Assembly (NCBI RefSeq): GCF_018613575.1
Contig: NZ_JAGGPX010000003.1
Span: forward strand, 20,614-84,613
From: Planococcus sp. ISL-110
GTDB lineage: Bacteria > Bacillota > Bacilli > Bacillales_A > Planococcaceae
Direction of reading: 5' to 3'
DNA: 64,000 nt
Part shown: piece by piece, positions 1 to 10,924 of the stretch
Numbering within the stretch: the stretch's first letter is position 1
Layout: every line of letters begins with the position of its first letter
Position numbers and translations under genes: made by a program
The notes under the pieces: generated by a model
What the model was told of the DNA's origin: nothing
What the model saw: the letters and a program-made list of their open reading frames with translations, nothing else
The model's database searches: none

Positions 1-197
1 CCCGAAGAGCTAGGCACTGAAGTCTGGACATCAAAGAAAAGCGGAAGTGCCTGATCAGCTCTGACAGGCATAAGGCAGACCGGCAGAGCGGCGTTCTTTG
101 CCGCACAGTCGGGTTGACTTATGACCCGAAGAGCTAGGCACTGGAGTCTGGACATCAAAGAAAAGCGGAAGTGCCTGATCAGCTCTGACAGGCATAA
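1..197. repeat. Tandem pair of 73-bp intergenic repeats
   Basis: Two copies of a 73-bp unit lie at 1-73 and 125-197 and differ at one visible position (20 of the unit, A versus G). The 51-bp spacer holds a small GCGGC/GCCGC hairpin. Each unit ends in a hairpin with arms TGCCTG and CAGGCA, followed by ATAA. The style (AAAGCGGAAG.GCC ... GACAGGCATAA) resembles extragenic repeats common in Bacillaceae and Planococcaceae. The first copy starts at base 1, so the array may continue outside the window. No open frame or promoter was recognised here. Confidence 0.85.
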
Positions 198-237
198 AGC
201 GATTTCTTCACTCCTTTTCAACTAAAAGCAAAACAAA

Positions 238-276
238 AAGAGTTGCCAAAAGACTATTCGTCTTTTGGCAACTCTT
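238..276 (-). terminator. Intrinsic terminator of the recO operon
   Basis: A perfect 17-bp stem (238-254 with 260-276) and 5-nt loop is followed on the minus strand by a T-rich run. The recO stop codon (254-256) lies at the top of this hairpin, so the last recO codons form one arm. Confidence 0.9.
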
Positions 277-1036
277 CTTTTTTCGGTAAAAATTCAGGTG
301 TCCGTTCCAGTTGCTCAAGGAACTTCCTGGATTTTAAGCGAATCCCCGCCTTTTCTTCGTAAATCGTGCGGACGATTTGTTTGAGCAGGGTCTTGGATTC
401 TTTTTTCAAAGTCAAGGAGCCTACCCGTTCAATCGGCACAAAATAGAAAGTGCGGATCAACTTCACCAAAGCCGGGCTTAAGCGGATGATGAAACGGTCG
501 ATATGGAAGCAGCGGTGGCAGAGAAAACCCAGTTCCTGAAAAGAAAAGGCGAATTCCCCTTCTGTTGCTCCGCAGTTGGCACATTGATGCAGCGTCGGCG
601 TCAAACCCGCCAATTGAAGCATCTTCCACTCGACAAACAAGGTGATCGCTTCCGGATCATAGCCTTCGTCAATCGCGTGCAGTGCCTGATAAAGCATATC
701 AAAAACGACGGGCTGCGGCTCGTCCTGCTCTGTCAAACGGTCAATCAGTTCAGTCACATAACTGGCATAGGCGGTCGACATGATGTCTTCCCGGATATGC
801 CGTAGCGATTCCAGCGGATCGCCTGCCTGCAACGTGCCCATCCCTCTTCCTTTATAGATCGAAAAGGTGCCATGGGTAAAGACCTGGGTGATCGCCGCCA
901 GCCGGCTGGCTGGCTTTTTGGCACCTCTTGCCATGCAGGTTATTTTCCCCGCTTCTCTCGTAAACAAGGTGACAATCTTATTCGTCTCACCGTATGGCAT
1001 CGTACGAATGACAATTCCCTCTACTTGACTTTGCAT
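254..1036 (-). CDS. recO: DNA repair protein RecO
   Basis: RecO is a recombination mediator. In the RecFOR pathway it displaces or works with SSB and helps load RecA on gapped DNA. The 260-residue protein has the usual family length. It has an N-terminal OB-fold region (about 1-80, with the family-like start QVEGIVIRT), a helical middle, and a zinc-binding set Cys152-x2-Cys155 and Cys173-x2-Cys176. AGGAG sits 8 bases before the ATG. The gene follows era by 12 bp, as in Bacillus, and ends at a strong terminator, so it is the last gene of the phoH/ybeY-side cluster. Confidence 0.96.
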   Translation of the reverse strand: MQSQVEGIVIRTMPYGETNKIVTLFTREAGKITCMARGAKKPASRLAAITQVFTHGTFSIYKGRGMGTLQAGDPLESLRHIREDIMSTAYASYVTELIDRLTEQDEPQPVVFDMLYQALHAIDEGYDPEAITLFVEWKMLQLAGLTPTLHQCANCGATEGEFAFSFQELGFLCHRCFHIDRFIIRLSPALVKLIRTFYFVPIERVGSLTLKKESKTLLKQIVRTIYEEKAGIRLKSRKFLEQLERTPEFLPKKEELPKDE

Positions 1037-1048
1037 GGGAAGGACTCC

Positions 1049-2719
<1,671 letters not shown>

Positions 2720-2733
<14 letters not shown>

Positions 2734-3202
2734 GTTTATCACGCGTTATACCGAGTGAAATCAGAATTTCCTCTTGACGGGCAAACATTTTCTTTTCTTC
2801 TTCTTCTGTCATATGGTCATATCCCAGCAAATGCAGAAAACCGTGAATGGCCAGAAACCCCAGTTCCCGCTCGAACGAATGGCCATAGTCTGCAGCCTGT
2901 TCTTTCGTGCGGTCCAGTGAAATGATAATGTCTCCGAGCATACGCGGCTCTGGAGAACCGATGATGGCCGTCTCTCCTTCACCCAGTTCCTCCATAGCAA
3001 ACGAAATAACATCGGTCGGCTGGTCTTTGCCTCGGTATTCGCGGTTGATGTCACGGATCATTTCATTGGTGACAAAGGTCACCGACACTTCAGATTGTCC
3101 TAAGCCCTCTTCTTTCGCTGCGTGCTCCAGTATTTTTTGCACAAAATCAAGTTCCTGCTGGTTCAGGCTTTCTGTTTCGTCCATAAAATCAATAGCTATC
3201 AT
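2720..3202 (-). CDS. ybeY: Endoribonuclease YbeY (rRNA maturation factor)
   Basis: A metal-dependent single-strand RNase involved in 16S rRNA 3'-end maturation and ribosome quality control. The zinc motif H-x3-H-x5-H is visible as HGFLHLLGYDH. The start at 3202 (MIAIDFMDE) is chosen because AGGAGG lies 7 bases upstream. An in-frame start 25 codons earlier has no such site and would run into pgpH. The product is 160 residues, typical for the family. It lies 14 bp after pgpH and overlaps dgkA. Confidence 0.95.
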
Positions 3203-3216
3203 AGCTGCTCCTCCTA

Positions 3217-5337
3217 TCAATTGGGTTCTTTCGGATACTCGATGCGGGAATGGAAGATGCCATTTAAGGTTTCGCACATAACCGCCTTCACCGTCTTCAG
3301 CTCTTTCAAGGATATATCACATTCCTCGAATTGCCCATCTTTCAGTTTATCTTCTACTATCGATTCCACTAATTTTTTTATCTTTTCAGATGTTGGCTCT
3401 TTCATCGAACGGACCGCTGCCTCAAGGCTGTCTGCGATGCAGATGATGGCATTTTCCTTGGTCTGCGGTTTCGGCCCCTCGTAGCGGAAGGACTCTTCCT
3501 CGATGCCGGGATCGTTTTCTTTCGCTTTGTAGTAGAAAAATTTCAAAAGACTAGTACCGTGATGCTGCGCAGCAACATCAACGATTTCCTTAGGCATTTT
3601 ATACTTTTTGAGCATGTCAGCTCCTTGTACGCCATGCGCCAAGATGATATCCCGGCTTTTTTCCGGTGGCAGGCGGTCGTGCGGATTCTCGATATTCACT
3701 TGGTTTTCAATGAAAAACTGCGGCTTTTTGGTTTTGCCGATATCATGGTAATAGCAGCCGACTCTCGCCAGCAGGCCATTGGCTCCGATCGCCTCACAGG
3801 AAGCGTCCGCCAAATTGGCGACCATCAAGCTATGGTGATAGGTGCCTGGCGTTTCCATCAGAATCTTTTTCAACAGCGGATGGTTCGGATTGGACAGCTC
3901 AATCAAACGCATCGTCGACAACATGCCGAAAAGGGATTCGAAAAACGGCAGCAAGCCGATTGCCAATGCGCCGGACAACAGACCCGAAACAAGTGCAGCT
4001 GTAAAATAAAAGCCGATTTCCGACCAGCTGTATTGTGTCTGGCCGATCAATAGATAAAAAGCGACAAACAGCAGATTGACTCCAGCCACTGCCAAACTGA
4101 TTTGCATCAGCCGGCGATGGCCGCCATCCCGGTCGATCAAATAAATCGCCGCTAATCCTCCCAAAAGGATATAGAGGGCGACATCCACCTGCAGGGAAGC
4201 AGAATATCCACTTTGCAGCATGATGCCAGCTGCCGCACTAATAAGGATGGTCACATAGACAGCTGCCCGTTCATTGACCAGCAGCCGGACCAGCATGCCC
4301 GCCAGTGCAGTAGGAAAAATAAAGGCGATCACCAATTCAAAATTTCCGCTAACGGCATATAACAACTTCATAAGCGCCAATGAAATGGTGAGGACCACGA
4401 TCATAACCAGTAATTCAGTGATTTTGCTCTGGTCATCTTTCTGTGAACGTGACACCACAGCCACCATGAGGCCCATAGCGATCACTACAAAAATCAGCAA
4501 TCCCAGCAACGGCTTGTAATTCCGCTGTTCTTCTGTCATTCCAGCCAGTTCGAGCTGACGGTAGACTTCCCTGTCCACTACCTGGCCTTCCTGTACAAGC
4601 ACCTGGCCTTGCAAGATACGCGTCGGCTCTACACTGTTGCGAACCTGCTCCACCTGCCCGGCGGTCAACTCTTCGTTGACCAGCTCGTTCGGAATAATTC
4701 CAAACCTCCCAATCGTCACTGCCGCCAGGACAATATTATCTGGAATTTGTTCGCTTCGGCGGATATCTTGTTCAATTTCAGTCCGGATCCGTGCAACTCC
4801 CTCTACCCGTATCGGCTCATTTAAATAAGACTGCAGCAAACTGTCCAATTCTTCCTGGACATCCAGCAGACTGCTGTTTGAGAGCGACAATAAAGCGTCC
4901 AGCATTTCGTCCGTCAAGCGCAGGCCATTTTCACTGGTCTCCATCAGCCGCAGATCTTCCTGCAGTTGGGCCATCATCGCTTCGGAAGAACTTTCCGCAT
5001 CTTCATCTTCCGGTACGGCTTTTGCCTCCACAAGGTAGCCGAAAAGGGATTTGATCACCGCTGATTGATTGGCAGCAATTTCATCAACAAACTGATAGCT
5101 CGGTGCCACTTCTTCGGCAAGCCTTTGCCTTTCCAACTCGGTTTTGATTGGATCTTCCACTGTTTTTTCAGAGCGAATCGTTTCTGATGACAACTGAAAA
5201 AGGTTGATGTCGTAAGTATTTCCACGGACAGAGTCCATTAAAAAAGCATATAGAATCAGGCCGGTCATTAAAATGCCCGCCATCATCATTTTACGATAGC
5301 CCAATTTCCCGAAAATCTTTTGTGCTTTTTGACGCAT
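3217..5337 (-). CDS. pgpH: 7TM-HD cyclic-di-AMP phosphodiesterase PgpH
   Basis: A multi-pass membrane protein with an N-terminal extracellular domain, a seven-transmembrane block (about 270-460) and a cytosolic HD phosphohydrolase domain. The HD motif shows as HHSLMVANLA and YYHDIGKTKKP. Family members hydrolyse c-di-AMP to pApA and so affect potassium and turgor control. The ATG at 5337 (MRQKAQK) has GGGGTG about 7 bases upstream; earlier in-frame ATGs lack a site. That gives 706 residues, close to B. subtilis YqfF. A TATAAT-like box (minus strand, 5417-5422) lies upstream, but its -35 is weak. The phoH terminator separates it from phoH. Confidence 0.95.
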   Translation of the reverse strand: MRQKAQKIFGKLGYRKMMMAGILMTGLILYAFLMDSVRGNTYDINLFQLSSETIRSEKTVEDPIKTELERQRLAEEVAPSYQFVDEIAANQSAVIKSLFGYLVEAKAVPEDEDAESSSEAMMAQLQEDLRLMETSENGLRLTDEMLDALLSLSNSSLLDVQEELDSLLQSYLNEPIRVEGVARIRTEIEQDIRRSEQIPDNIVLAAVTIGRFGIIPNELVNEELTAGQVEQVRNSVEPTRILQGQVLVQEGQVVDREVYRQLELAGMTEEQRNYKPLLGLLIFVVIAMGLMVAVVSRSQKDDQSKITELLVMIVVLTISLALMKLLYAVSGNFELVIAFIFPTALAGMLVRLLVNERAAVYVTILISAAAGIMLQSGYSASLQVDVALYILLGGLAAIYLIDRDGGHRRLMQISLAVAGVNLLFVAFYLLIGQTQYSWSEIGFYFTAALVSGLLSGALAIGLLPFFESLFGMLSTMRLIELSNPNHPLLKKILMETPGTYHHSLMVANLADASCEAIGANGLLARVGCYYHDIGKTKKPQFFIENQVNIENPHDRLPPEKSRDIILAHGVQGADMLKKYKMPKEIVDVAAQHHGTSLLKFFYYKAKENDPGIEEESFRYEGPKPQTKENAIICIADSLEAAVRSMKEPTSEKIKKLVESIVEDKLKDGQFEECDISLKELKTVKAVMCETLNGIFHSRIEYPKEPN

Positions 5338-5477
5338 GCCCGTACACCCCGCATTTCTTACTTCCATCATAACAACTAAAGAAATGGATTTCACGGTGTA
5401 TTTCTAAAATTTTGAAATTATACCCAAATTTCGGTGTGACAACAGATAAGTTGAATAGGCATACAAGCTTATTTACG

Positions 5478-5517
5478 CAAAAAAAGTGCAGGAATATGGA
5501 TTCCCGCACCTTTTTTA
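5478..5517 (-). terminator. Terminator after phoH
   Basis: A 10-bp stem (5486-5495 with 5500-5509, one G-T pair on the minus strand) is followed on the minus strand by seven T residues. T residues on the other side as well make it potentially bidirectional. Confidence 0.85.
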
Positions 5518-5525
5518 TAAAACTG

Positions 5526-6485
5526 TTAAGTAGGCTGGTTTTCGTACGCTTCGATAATTTTCGCCACCAGCGGATGCCGGACCACATCGCCGCTTTCAAG
5601 ATACTGGAAATGGATGTTTCGCACACCTTTCAAAATCGTTTCAGCAGCAATTAAACCGGATTCAGCTCCGCGCGGCAGATCGATCTGTGTTTTGTCGCCA
5701 GTAATGATCATTTTCGAACCAAAACCGAGACGTGTCAGGAACATTTTCATCTGTGCCTTCGTGGTATTCTGCGCTTCATCAAGAATGACAAATGCTTCAT
5801 CCAATGTGCGGCCTCTCATATAGGCGAGGGGGGCAATTTCAATGGTGCCGCGTTCGATAAACCGGTTGGTTTGCTCCAATCCCAGCACATCATGCAGCGA
5901 ATCATAGAGCGGGCGGAGGTAAGGATCCACTTTTTCCTTCAAGTCGCCGGGCAGGAAGCCGAGGCTTTCTCCTGCCTCCACAGCGGGCCGCGTCAAAATG
6001 ATTTTCTTTACTTGACCATTTTTAAGCGCCTGGACGGCCATCACCACTGCCAGGTAAGTTTTGCCCGTTCCAGCAGGACCAATCCCGAAAACCAGATCTT
6101 TGCTGCGGACAGCATGGATGTAATGGCGCTGGCCAATGGTCTTCGCACGAATCGATTTGCCGTTGGCATTGCGGGCAATTTCTTCATCGTAAAGTTCTGC
6201 GAAATATTCAATCGTGCCATTTTTGGCCATTTCAATGGCAGAAACAATATCCCGCTGATCGATATTGATATTTTTGCGGATGACCCGCAGCAATTGTTCT
6301 ATTAATAATTTCCCCGTCTGTTTGCCTTCTTCGGAACCTGATAGCTTGATGACTTCTCCGCGGGTGATAATTTGAATATCGAAAGCTTCTTCGATCAATG
6401 TTAAATGGTTGTCTGATATCCCGAGCAGCTGAACCGCTTCATTTGGGTCTTTCACATGTAATTCTAGTAAATTATTTTCTGTCAT
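5526..6485 (-). CDS. phoH: PhoH family ATPase
   Basis: A cytosolic P-loop ATPase related to helicase cores. Walker A is GPAGTGKT and Walker B is FVILDEAQNT, with a following ITGDKTQIDLP segment. PhoH/YbeZ proteins associate functionally with YbeY in RNA metabolism, and the two lie two genes apart here; the role is inferred. It is 319 residues, a normal length. AAGGAG precedes the ATG by 7 bases. In Bacillus, yqfC and yqfD precede phoH; here a 230-bp AT-rich gap with the yqfB terminator stands instead. Confidence 0.95.
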   Translation of the reverse strand: MTENNLLELHVKDPNEAVQLLGISDNHLTLIEEAFDIQIITRGEVIKLSGSEEGKQTGKLLIEQLLRVIRKNINIDQRDIVSAIEMAKNGTIEYFAELYDEEIARNANGKSIRAKTIGQRHYIHAVRSKDLVFGIGPAGTGKTYLAVVMAVQALKNGQVKKIILTRPAVEAGESLGFLPGDLKEKVDPYLRPLYDSLHDVLGLEQTNRFIERGTIEIAPLAYMRGRTLDEAFVILDEAQNTTKAQMKMFLTRLGFGSKMIITGDKTQIDLPRGAESGLIAAETILKGVRNIHFQYLESGDVVRHPLVAKIIEAYENQPT

Positions 6486-6681
6486 GTGGACGCTCCTTGG
6501 AATCGAGTATTTACTGCTATTTTCACTCTATCACTAAAGATAATCACTTGTAAAATATTTACCTTATTTAAGTCAGAGCCCAGAATTCCCCTTTCATAAA
6601 TTGCTTTATTTGAAAACAGCATACAGGGTCAGCATATAAACACCACCCTCATTAAAGTTTACATAATACTATTATATAAAA

Positions 6682-6712
6682 TAAAAAACCGACCAATTTT
6701 CACCGGCCGGCT
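6682..6712 (-). terminator. Terminator of the nfeD-floA-yqfB operon
   Basis: Minus-strand stem CCGGCC/GGTCGG (6705-6710 with 6689-6694) is followed by six T residues, directly after the stop codon of the small membrane-anchored protein. The gap from here to phoH (6486-6681) is AT-rich and shows no gene. Confidence 0.8.
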
Positions 6713-6716
6713 GCTG

Positions 6717-7211
6717 CTATCTCTTGGACTTTGGCGGCATCAAAATCTCCGCCATGATGATTCCTCTTCTGACGTCCTCGCTGCTCAAAGGCAGGAGTTC
6801 ATCGGTGTCTTTTTCCACTTGCGGGGCGGACGAACGACCTTGCAAAGACCTTCCTTCGGTTTCCTTAATGCGGTCGTGTATCTCGTTCCGTGATTCCCTT
6901 GGCGTAACACGGCGCTGTACTTCCTGGCGCGCTTCCCGGAGCGGTTTCCGATTGACAGCTTCTTCAATTTTTCTTTCGGCTTTTTCTGCAAGTTCAGGCC
7001 GTTGAGTTTTCTGATTCTGCAGTTCCCCATAAATTTCTTTCGCATAATCTTCTACTCGTTTGAACGTTCTTTGTCCGGAATGCCTGTCTGTACCAGTAGT
7101 TGGCCTTGTCGAGACAGGTGTAGCCGGAGCATCATTGGCTGAATCTTTTTTGCTTTTATTGAAAAAAGCGCCTACCGCCATGATCACCAGTCCAAATATG
7201 AGAGCTTCCAT
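6717..7211 (-). CDS. Small membrane-anchored protein, YqfB position
   Basis: A 164-residue protein with one N-terminal hydrophobic segment (about 2-16), then a charged, mostly helical, disordered-looking region rich in Glu, Arg and Lys. No catalytic motif is visible. GGGAGG lies 8 bases before the ATG. It is the third gene of the nfeD-floA operon, the place held by yqfB in B. subtilis, but similarity to YqfB cannot be shown by eye. A role with flotillin or NfeD at the membrane is inferred from position only. Confidence 0.8.
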   Translation of the reverse strand: MEALIFGLVIMAVGAFFNKSKKDSANDAPATPVSTRPTTGTDRHSGQRTFKRVEDYAKEIYGELQNQKTQRPELAEKAERKIEEAVNRKPLREARQEVQRRVTPRESRNEIHDRIKETEGRSLQGRSSAPQVEKDTDELLPLSSEDVRRGIIMAEILMPPKSKR

Positions 7212-7241
7212 ACGACAAACCTCCCTTATGGCTACCGCCGA

Positions 7242-8228
7242 TTATTTATCGCCGGATTTGTCCATTCCTGTTTTCGAGATGGACTCTCGCATACCTGTAT
7301 CAGCTTGGATATTTTTGTAATTGACATAATCCATGACACCAATATTACCAGTACGGAGTGCTTCAGACATTGCCAATGGCACTTCCGCTTCCGCTTCGAC
7401 AACTTTCGCTCTCATTTCCACAACTTTTGCTTTCATTTCCTGTTCGCTTGCTACAGCCATTGCGCGGCGTTCTTCGGCTTTAGCCTGGGCAATTTTCTTA
7501 TCTGCTTCCGCTTGTTCCGTCTGCAATTCTGCACCGATGTTTTTGCCGATATCAACGTCTGCGATATCAATCGATAGGATTTCGAAAGCTGTACCTGAAT
7601 CCAGTCCTTTAGACAGGACTGTTTGAGAAATCAGGTCCGGATTTTCAAGAACCTTTTTGTGGCTTGTGCTTGAACCAAGTGTCGAGACGATACCTTCACC
7701 AACACGGGCAACGATCGTTTCTTCACCTGCACCACCGACTAAACGGTCGATGTTTGCACGAACAGTGATTCTCGCTTTTGCTTTTACTTCAATTCCGTCC
7801 ATCGCAACACCTGCGATAAATGGCGTTTCGATCACTTTCGGGTTTACCGACATTTGAACAGCTTCCAATACGTCACGACCTGCCAGGTCGATGGCTGCTG
7901 CACGTTCAAACGGCAATTCGATATTAGCACGGTGTGCCGCAATCAATGCATTGACGACACGGTCAACGTTACCGCCGGCCAAGTAATGGCTTTCCAACTG
8001 GTTGATGGTTACTGACAACCCAGCTTTTGATGCTTTGATCAATGGATTTACGATCCGTGATGGAATAACCCGGCGTAATCTCATACCGATCAGTGTAAAG
8101 ATGCTGATTTTCACTCCAGCGGCCAATGCTGAAATCCATAATGTAATTGGCACGAATGTGAAGAAAATCGCCAAAACGATGATGATACCTATTATTGCTG
8201 CACCTAAACCAATTGTTTCAAGTCCCAT
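7242..8228 (-). CDS. floA: Flotillin-like protein FloA
   Basis: A scaffold protein of functional membrane microdomains. It begins with a hydrophobic membrane segment (about 5-45), then a prohibitin-homology region (about 50-200), and a C-terminal coiled-coil stretch rich in Glu-Ala-Lys ([19 protein letters not shown] region). The ATG at 8228 (MGLETIGLG) has AGGAGG upstream and starts 4 bp after the nfeD stop. A longer reading would begin inside nfeD. At 328 residues it has the family length. Its pairing with an NfeD protease is typical. Confidence 0.95.
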   Translation of the reverse strand: MGLETIGLGAAIIGIIIVLAIFFTFVPITLWISALAAGVKISIFTLIGMRLRRVIPSRIVNPLIKASKAGLSVTINQLESHYLAGGNVDRVVNALIAAHRANIELPFERAAAIDLAGRDVLEAVQMSVNPKVIETPFIAGVAMDGIEVKAKARITVRANIDRLVGGAGEETIVARVGEGIVSTLGSSTSHKKVLENPDLISQTVLSKGLDSGTAFEILSIDIADVDIGKNIGAELQTEQAEADKKIAQAKAEERRAMAVASEQEMKAKVVEMRAKVVEAEAEVPLAMSEALRTGNIGVMDYVNYKNIQADTGMRESISKTGMDKSGDK

Positions 8229-8232
8229 TCCT

Positions 8233-9558
8233 CTATTCCTCCTCTTGTTTTTCAAGTTCCCGAACAACGATACGTGAACCTTCTACCTTGATTATCTTAA
8301 CATCTTTTCCGCTGTCGATGAACCTGCCTTCAGATACAGCGTCTATACGTTCATCGTCCAACCTGATAGTGCCGGACGGACGAAGCGCCGTCACTGTATA
8401 AGCAATTTTGCCGACAAGCTCTGGGCGATTTGTAGTCGACACATAACCATGTTCCGTGTCGGTGGCATCAGTCAAGATAATCCGTTTGAACAAATCCAGC
8501 CGTTTACCAAAAAATTTCACTACAATCACCATCCCTACTGTTGCTGCAATCATTGCAATAAGTACTGCTATGGCGGTGGACTTAAGGTCTCCTCCCGCCA
8601 ATAATATGCTGCCGAGAATGGCAGCAATCCCCAGGAAGCCGGCAACACCTCCAGGTATGATGAATTCTGCCACCAAAAGCCCGAATCCGATGACCAATAG
8701 AATAATGGACTCATAACCAGCCAAGCCTGCTACCAGATGTCCATAAAAAAACAGCATCAGAAAAGTCAGGCCGAACATTCCGGGGATCCCGACTCCTGGC
8801 GTAAACAGCTCAAGAAGCAATCCAAGACCTGCAAATGACAAGAGGATGGGCACCACAATCGGGTTGGTCAGAAAACGGGCAAGGCTTTCTGAAAAAGTTT
8901 CATCGATCGTCACAATAGTGGCATTTTCAAAGCCTTTCAAAACGAGCAACTCATCGAGAGTGGATACAGTTCCTTCTGAGTAACCCACCTGCTCAGCTTC
9001 TAGTGCACCCAAGGTCAATAATTCTCCTTCAGCCACTCCCAGTTCAGGTAGGCTGGCCGAGGCATCTGCCATCGCCAATGCATACTTCGGATCACGTTCC
9101 ACTGTCTGAGCTGCACTTCTCATGGAGGCTAGCCAGGCACTGTTCGCTTTGTCGGCAGCTGCGTTTCCAGCCTGATCAATCACCTGTGCGGCTCCCATGC
9201 GGCCATTGGGATGCATATATATCTCATCATTGTGCAAAGCCAGAAAAGCTCCGGCAGAAAGCGCATCCTGATTGATAAAGGCCAGTGTTTCCATTGACGT
9301 TTTGTCGAGCAGACGGGCTATGCCATCTGCCGCATTTACAAATCCACCAGGTGTATCAATTTCAAAAATAATGGCTTCGGCTCCAGCATCTTCCGCTTCT
9401 TCAATGCCCCGTTCAATAAAAGCCTGCAGTCCTCTTTCAACTTCATCTTCGATGGGTATGACATACACTGTCGAAGTGTCAGCCTGGATAGCCGGGAGCA
9501 TGAGCAGAAACGATAACAGTAAAAGTCCAAAACCCAGATAGACTTTGACTCTGCTCAA
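8233..9558 (-). CDS. NfeD-family membrane serine protease (ClpP class)
   Basis: A 441-residue protein, YqeZ-like. It has a signal peptide (hydrophobic core near 8-25), a ClpP-fold protease domain with IDTPGG and the nucleophile serine in ALSAGAF, four to five transmembrane segments (about 240-360), and a C-terminal NfeD OB-type domain. AAAGGAGAG lies 7 bases before a TTG at 9558, which I take as the start. A GTG at 9576 lies before that site and has none of its own. The gene is first in a sigma-W type operon with floA. Confidence 0.93.
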   Translation of the reverse strand: MSRVKVYLGFGLLLLSFLLMLPAIQADTSTVYVIPIEDEVERGLQAFIERGIEEAEDAGAEAIIFEIDTPGGFVNAADGIARLLDKTSMETLAFINQDALSAGAFLALHNDEIYMHPNGRMGAAQVIDQAGNAAADKANSAWLASMRSAAQTVERDPKYALAMADASASLPELGVAEGELLTLGALEAEQVGYSEGTVSTLDELLVLKGFENATIVTIDETFSESLARFLTNPIVVPILLSFAGLGLLLELFTPGVGIPGMFGLTFLMLFFYGHLVAGLAGYESIILLVIGFGLLVAEFIIPGGVAGFLGIAAILGSILLAGGDLKSTAIAVLIAMIAATVGMVIVVKFFGKRLDLFKRIILTDATDTEHGYVSTTNRPELVGKIAYTVTALRPSGTIRLDDERIDAVSEGRFIDSGKDVKIIKVEGSRIVVRELEKQEEE

Positions 9559-9601
9559 TGGGATCTCTCCTTTCACATTACAGATTTACTGTTTGTATAT
9601 A

Positions 9602-9627
9602 TACGGATGACCAGAAATTAAGTTTCA
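9602..9627 (-). promoter_or_regulatory. Sigma-W type promoter for nfeD-floA
   Basis: On the minus strand TGAAAC (9622-9627), a 16-base spacer and CGTA (9602-9605) match the sigma-W consensus exactly in both boxes and in spacing. The orthologous B. subtilis operon is a known sigma-W (envelope stress) target. It lies about 45 bp before the TTG start. Confidence 0.85.
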
Positions 9628-9875
9628 TTTTTCTGGGCTGAACATATAGAAAGAAAATATTCGCTGTCGATATCCAAATGGGTGCCGGGTCTGTTGCGCA
9701 CAAGCACTTGACAGTTAGAACCTGAAACCTCATACCAGCTCAGCAGGTTAGATCCAATGCGCCTCGTAGCAAAGTCGGTTTGCGGAATGTCCACAAACCA
9801 AACTGATACAATTATGCGCCCGACGTATCTATTTTTATTATAAAGGAAAGCTTCCCCAATAACGAAAGAATGCGC
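9618..9875 (-). other. Unassigned region with an 85-codon open frame lacking a normal start
   Basis: The 410-bp gap between rpsU and nfeD contains an open frame of 85 codons on the minus strand, bounded by stops at 9876-9878 and 9618-9620. The only ordinary start in it is GTG at 9794 (58 codons), with no visible ribosome binding site. The frame ends inside the sigma-W promoter. The same DNA holds hairpin potential, for instance GGTTTG/CAAACC near 9775-9798 and AACCTG/CAGGTT near 9718-9750. It could be a gene remnant, a structured RNA or chance. Bacillus has yqeY here; this peptide does not look like YqeY. Confidence 0.4.
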
Positions 9876-9902
9876 TTACAAATGTTGCAAATGTGACAAA
9901 TA

Positions 9903-9940
9903 GAAAAACCGCCACACGTTGATCGCGTTGGCGGTTTAGG
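9903..9940 (-). terminator. Terminator of rpsU
   Basis: A 9-bp stem (9906-9914 with 9929-9937) is followed on the minus strand by a short T run, about 50 bp after the rpsU stop. Confidence 0.8.
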
Positions 9941-9986
9941 CTGGTCGTTCATATTTTTTAAAAGTCATTATACTCGTTAAAGTCAA

Positions 9987-10160
9987 TTAAAATTTACGTT
10001 TACGGGCAGCTTCTGATTTTAGTTTACGTTTCACGCTCGGCTTATCATAGTACTCGCGCTTTCTAACCTCTTGCATTGTTCCAGATTTAGAAACAGTGCG
10101 TTTGAAGCGGCGAAGAGCATCTTCAATCGATTCGTTTTTACGAACAGTAGTTTTTGACAT
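9987..10160 (-). CDS. rpsU: 30S ribosomal protein S21
   Basis: A small, very basic protein of 57 residues with the S21 signatures [13 protein letters not shown] and KREYYDKPS and a Lys/Arg-rich tail. It sits near the anti-Shine-Dalgarno region of the 30S subunit. The start at 10160 (MSKTTVRKN) has GGAGGGAGGG upstream. The ATG further out adds 27 residues unlike any S21. It has its own terminator. In Bacillus yqeW precedes it and yqeY follows it; neither is present. Confidence 0.97.
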   Translation of the reverse strand: MSKTTVRKNESIEDALRRFKRTVSKSGTMQEVRKREYYDKPSVKRKLKSEAARKRKF

Positions 10161-10255
10161 CTCTTTTTCCCTCCCTCCGAACACACGTTGAAGCGAAGAA
10201 CAACAAGTGTTATATACTCTAAAATTATATCGTATTCTCAAAGAAAGGTCAATAG

Positions 10256-10924
10256 TTAATAATCGGAATCCGAAGTTAAGCCCTGCATGATCTTCACACC
10301 AGAGCTAGCGCCGATGCGCGTAGCTCCAGCTTCGATCATCGCTTCAACATCTTCCAGGCTGCGGACCCCGCCGGAAGCTTTGACACCCAAATCAGCTCCA
10401 ACTGTCTCGCGCATCAATTTCACATCTTCAATAGTTGCTCCACCGGTAGAAAAGCCGGTGGAAGTTTTGACAAAGTCAGCTCCTGCTTCTTTGGCCAGAC
10501 GTGAAGCAGTGACTTTTTCTTCATCCGTCAGCAGGCAGGTTTCAAGAATCACTTTCACGATGGCTTTGCCTTTTGCTGCGTTGACGACCGCTTCGATGTC
10601 CTTTTTCACGTGGTCGGTATTGCCGCTTTTCAATGCGCCGATGTTCAGGACCATGTCAATTTCACCGGCGCCTTTTGAAAGAGCGTCCGTTGTTTCAAAA
10701 GCTTTTGTCTCAGAAGTAGAAGCGCCAAGCGGAAATCCGATAACTGTGCATACTTTCACATCACTGCCCGTTAGCTCCGCCGCTGCTGTTTCCACCCAAG
10801 TTGGATTGACGCAAACAGATGCGAATTTAAACTCAGCTGCTTCTTTACACAGTTGAACTACTTGGCTTTCTGTCGACTCAGGTTTTAATAAAGTATGGTC
10901 AATAAAGGATGCAATGTTTGTCAT
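10256..10924 (-). CDS. deoC: Deoxyribose-phosphate aldolase
   Basis: A TIM-barrel aldolase that splits 2-deoxyribose-5-phosphate to glyceraldehyde-3-phosphate and acetaldehyde. The N-terminal signature IDHTLLKP and the Schiff-base lysine in FVKTSTGFS are visible; KASGGVRS lies near the C-terminus. The ATG at 10924 has GGAG about 10 bases upstream, giving 222 residues, standard for the family. It stands where Bacillus has mtaB (yqeV) and yqeW, about 120 bp after rsmE, and may be read from the heat-shock operon or its own promoter. Confidence 0.96.
   Translation of the reverse strand: MTNIASFIDHTLLKPESTESQVVQLCKEAAEFKFASVCVNPTWVETAAAELTGSDVKVCTVIGFPLGASTSETKAFETTDALSKGAGEIDMVLNIGALKSGNTDHVKKDIEAVVNAAKGKAIVKVILETCLLTDEEKVTASRLAKEAGADFVKTSTGFSTGGATIEDVKLMRETVGADLGVKASGGVRSLEDVEAMIEAGATRIGASSGVKIMQGLTSDSDY

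Noticed and set aside
1-197. Possible CRISPR array
   Set aside because: Only two units, 73 bp long, with a 51-bp spacer and no cas genes nearby; it fits an extragenic tandem repeat.
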